A program made the position numbers and the translations under genes. From IMG/VR virus record IMGVR_UViG_3300028374_000057, positions 1-26,189 of that record: a stretch of 26,189 bases of DNA. One strand, 5' to 3'. The notes beneath the pieces were generated by a model. The model had not been told where the DNA came from. It saw only the letters and a program-made list of their open reading frames with translations, and made no database searches. This DNA comes from a virus. This document shows, one piece after another, positions 22,801 through 26,189 of this stretch. The stretch's first letter is position 1. Every line of letters begins with the position of its first letter.

Positions 22801-25800
22801 ATGTCAGATACAAATTTCTTAGACCACAAAGTACAAAATCAGCAGATACAAAAATCTCTGCAAGATTCCATAACGAACATGTTTCCTGTAGAACAAGATG
22901 GAAAAAAGTTAATATTATCCAATTTACAAATTGAAGATACCTTGGGAGAAACAGATTTCCCAGGCCAGAAAGAAACTAGGCTAAATAGAGGTAGCTGAGA
23001 AGTCCCTATTAAGGCTGATTTAGCTATAGTAGATTCCAGCTCTGGAAGAACTATATCTAGTAAAACTAATGCCAAAATTGGCGCTATACCAAAGCTCACC
23101 AATAGATTTAGCGCAATTGTAGGGGGAAATGAATATCAAGTTTTTAACCAGATAAGAAGGAAGAGTGGTGTTTATTCTCGTAAGAAAAAGAATGGGCAGT
23201 TAGAGAGTGAGTTTAACTTAGAGAAGGGTGCAAACTTTTCTTTGGAGCTAGACCCACAGAAGCAAATATTTTATTTAATTTTGAGAAGTGGAACTCGTAA
23301 ATACCGTTTGTATACTCTGCTTAGCCATTTGGGTATGATGGACTCAAAAATGAAAAATGCTTGAGGAGAAAATCTTTTTGAAACAAATAAAAGTGGTTTT
23401 GAGCGAACAGAGCAGAGTGAGATTGTTGATTTATATAAAAAGTTAATTGACAAGAATAATGTACCTCAGACTCTTTCTAAAGTAAGCGCCGGGCTTAGAA
23501 AATATTTTGAAGAGACGGCAATGAACCCAGAGGTAAATAAAATCACTTTAGGATCCGGGCATAAAGTCGTTTCTCCAGAGGCTCTTATCGATGCCTCAAT
23601 TAGGCTTCTTAATATTAACAAGGGGACAGAAAAGCCTGATGAGAGAGACTCTCTTATTTTCAAAAATATTTACGCACCAGATGACCTTTTAAAAGAATAT
23701 TTTAATGCGCATGGTAAGACTATACAAAGAAAGCTACAAAACTCTTTAAGAAATAGAGACCAGGTTGGAGAAGTAGTTGCTTCAAACGTTTTTACAAAAC
23801 CTTTGAGAAACTTTTTTACTACAAGTGATCTATCCTCTACACCGCCACAAACAAACCCTGTGGCTATGCTTACTAACGCACGTAAAACTACATCTATGGG
23901 AGAGGGTGGTATTCGAAACATGCACTCTATTACTATGGAGACTCGTGATGTTCAGCCATCCCATTTTGGGTTTTTAGATTCCCTTTCGACACCAGAATCT
24001 CTGAAAGTAGGGGTATCTGTGGGTCTAGGTAGTGAAGTTCATAAGAAAGGTAATGAAATGGTCACTCCGGTGGTTATGCCAGACGGTAAAATTGAAGACA
24101 AGAGCCCTATGGATTTTTATAACTCTACTGTTGGGTTTCCAGATCAATTTACTATGAAGAATGGGAAGCCTAAAGCTCTTTTCAAAAAGGTTAAGGCTAT
24201 GAAAAATCACAAGCCTGCCGAAGTTAAACCTAGTGAGGTTGATTTTTATCTAAGATCTCCTCAAAGCATGTTTGACTTTGGTGCTAACCTAGTTCCTTTT
24301 TTATCCACTACTCAAGGTAACCGGGCCTCTACTGCCGGACGAATGATTACACAGGCCTTGCCTCTGGATAATCCGGAAGCCCCTCTGACTACTGTCAACC
24401 GAGACGGAGAAAGTACCTATGAAGATTTTATGGGAACTATTTTATTACCTACTCTTTCAAAAGAGAGTGGAAAAGATAATGTTGGTGGTACTGTAGATAA
24501 AATAACAGATGAATATATTCATATAAAAGGTGATGATGGCGAAGATTATAAAGTAGGTCTTTATAAAGATTTCCCTCTTAACCAAGACGGTTTTTTAAAC
24601 ACCTCCCCTATTGTAAAAGAAGGCGACAAAGTTAAACCAAAAGACTTATTAGCTAAAAGTAATTTTACAGATGATAAAGGAAGACTTGCTTTAGGTAAAA
24701 ACCTGACAGTGGCTTACATTTCGTACAAAGGTAATTCTTTTGAAGATGGTGCTACTATAACTGAAAGTGCTGCCAAAAAACTTTCTCACTCCTCTATAGA
24801 TAGGATCAATGTGTTCTTTACACCGAAGCTATCTGTGTTTGACAAAAAAAGATTCAGAGCCTTATTCCCTGAGGAGCTCCCTCCAAGTAATTCAGATAAA
24901 TTAGATGAACAGGGACTACCTAAGCCTGGTGAGAAATTTCAAAAAGGAGAAACTTTAGCAGCCTTTTTGGTTAAAAAAGAAGTAGATGACTTAGATGCTT
25001 CTTTAAAAAAGTTAAATAAAGCTATTTACACTCCTTACTCTAAGAACGTAACCGTCTGGGATGAGGAAGATGTAGGGGAAGTTGTTGAGGTTAGAAAAAC
25101 TGGAAGAAACATTGACATCTATGTTAAAAGTGTTCACCCTTTCAAAGGAGGAGATAAACTATGCGTAGATGAAGAAACGGAATTTCTAACTGATAAAGGG
25201 TGGAAATCTATTTTAGAGTTAAAGGGTTCTGAAAAATTCTGTACCCTAAATCCAAATGGAGAATTAATAGAGTACCAAGAGGCCCAAAGTATTAATATAT
25301 ATGACCATGAGGGTCCTATGTATAAGATAGCAAATACTACTATAGATCAACTTGTTACTCTAGGCCATAAAATGTATGTTAAGCCTCGTAACCCTTTAAA
25401 TAGTGGATACGGTTTATTTAATCCTAAAGATATATTTGGTAAGCGAGTCAGGTATTCTAAAAGTGGTAAATGGTTTGGGGAGGATCTTGTAATACCCTCT
25501 GAAATACAACATGAAATTGATGCTTTAGATTTTGCTTCATTTATGGGATGGTTTTTATCTGAGGGAAATACTAACAAAACTCCAAAAGGGTATGTAACTA
25601 CAATCCATCAGAGTTTAGAAATAAATCCTATTAACTATAAAGAGATAGTTAATTTACTAAAAAGGATGAATCTTACTCCAATTGAGCAAAAAGATAGAAT
25701 TACCTTTAATTCCAAGTCTTTTTATTACTATTTAAAGCCTTTCGGCAAATCCTTTCAAAAATTTGTCCCAGATGCTATAAAAGAGTCTGACTCTGAATAT

Positions 25801-26189
25801 ATAGAAGCTTTTTTAGATGCTTACTGTAAAGGGGATGGTTCTATAAATAATAGCGGGCAAAAAGTTTATATAACATCCTCATTAAAAATGAGAGATGATT
25901 TGATGGAATTGATACTTAAAAACGGTATGGCAGCTAATTATACTTTAGCTTCTCCAGCCGGTACCCGGGTTTTTGAATATTTTTCTAACTATGATTGTTG
26001 GAATATTAGAGAAATAAAAACAAAATTGTACCCACAAGTTAATCATGGGCACGTACATGATCAAAATGCACAAGAAGAGGATTATATACACTATGAGGGC
26101 AAAGTAGGATGCCCTACTACTCCTAACGGTATAGTTTATATTAGAAGAAATGGTAAAACTAGTTGGACTGGTAATTCGTCGCGCTATGG
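22801..26189 (+). CDS. Phage RNA polymerase beta (RpoB)-like subunit with intein (3' end outside window)
   Basis: Open from 22801 to the end once TGA at 22996 (GSWEVPI) and 23362 (NAWGENL) are read as Trp. Conserved beta-subunit blocks appear in order. QTNPVAMLTNARKTTSMGEG and RDVQPSHFGFLDSLSTPES (about residues 355-400) match the RpoB stretch RDVHPTHYGR-IETPEG. VAYISYKGNSFEDGATITES (about 636-655) matches AFMPWNGYNFEDSILISE. FKGGDKL, then SSRYG after the intein, matches the active-site GDKMAGRHGNKG. Only about 787 residues precede that motif, shorter than in bacterial RpoB (about 1065), as in virus-type multisubunit polymerases of phiKZ/AR9-like phages. It is expected to transcribe phage genes with beta'-like partners encoded outside the window. 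Confidence 0.9.
25162..26175 (+). mobile_element. LAGLIDADG intein in the RNA polymerase beta-like subunit
   Basis: 338 residues, complete. Block A is CVDEETEFLTDKGWKSI (Cys1), block B is DQLVTLGHKMYVKP. The endonuclease motifs are ASFMGWFLSEGNT and IEAFLDAYCKGDGS, and the end is GIVYIRRNGKTSWTGN with Ser at +1 of the extein. The penultimate residue is Gly rather than the usual His, as in some phage inteins. Removal joins GDKL to SSRYG, restoring the polymerase GDK-RHG-type motif. Its Trp codons are TGG, unlike the start of the host gene. Confidence 0.92.

Overview
This window looks like part of a large tailed double-stranded DNA phage genome. It carries a portal gene, tail-fibre and adhesion genes, a lysis-like cluster, a phage-encoded multisubunit RNA polymerase beta-like subunit, and several homing elements. 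The DNA is AT-rich, apart from a roughly 230-base noncoding segment near 16.2-16.4 kb that is about two-thirds G+C. Two promoter-like sites (TTTG-N20-TAATTTAG upstream of the gene at 8292, and TATATTTG upstream of the glycosyltransferase) resemble the Bacteroidota -33/-7 consensus, so a Bacteroidota host is possible. Two other sites are sigma70-like (TTGACT-N17-TATNTT), so the host stays uncertain.

The central feature is genetic-code recoding. About ten genes can be read only if TGA is tryptophan. I count about 37 in-frame TGA codons, almost all in the tail-adhesion and lysis genes at 1.8-7.7 kb, three in a small membrane protein at 10.6 kb, and two near the start of the RNA polymerase gene. 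The portal, the actin-like gene and every minus-strand gene encode Trp only as TGG. A tRNA-Trp-like gene at 8761-9453 is split at the anticodon by a group I intron with its own PD-(D/E)XK homing endonuclease. Joining the halves at the most likely site gives anticodon UCA, which reads UGA.

Layout: 1-5.25 kb (+), tail fibre/spike ending in an S74 chaperone domain, fibronectin-III-like proteins and a carbohydrate-binding protein, then a terminator. 5.4-8.7 kb (+), small membrane proteins (holin- and spanin-like), a thioredoxin-fold protein, a DUF5675-like protein and an unknown. 8.76-9.5 kb, the intron-split tRNA. 9.5-14.7 kb (+), an operon with frequent start/stop overlaps: unknown protein, small membrane protein, MreB/Hsp70-fold ATPase, unknown, portal, two small proteins. 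14.7-16.0 kb (-), a GT4 glycosyltransferase with an inserted zinc ribbon. 16.0-17.1 kb, a very structured noncoding region with four identical 29-bp repeats enclosed by a 15-bp stem. 17.1-22.5 kb (-), an operon of MoxR ATPase, ViaA-like VWA protein, retron-like reverse transcriptase and a gp88-family protein whose gene is interrupted by a LAGLIDADG-carrying group I intron. 22.5-22.74 kb (-), a second structured RNA candidate with its own terminator. 22.8 kb to the end (+), the RNA polymerase beta-like gene, carrying an intein at its active-site GDK motif and running off the window.

The most interesting possibilities are that group I splicing controls the supply of the tRNA needed to translate late genes, and that the MoxR-VWA-RT-gp88 operon with its flanking structured RNAs is an uncharacterised retron-like system. 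Both are inferences from sequence.
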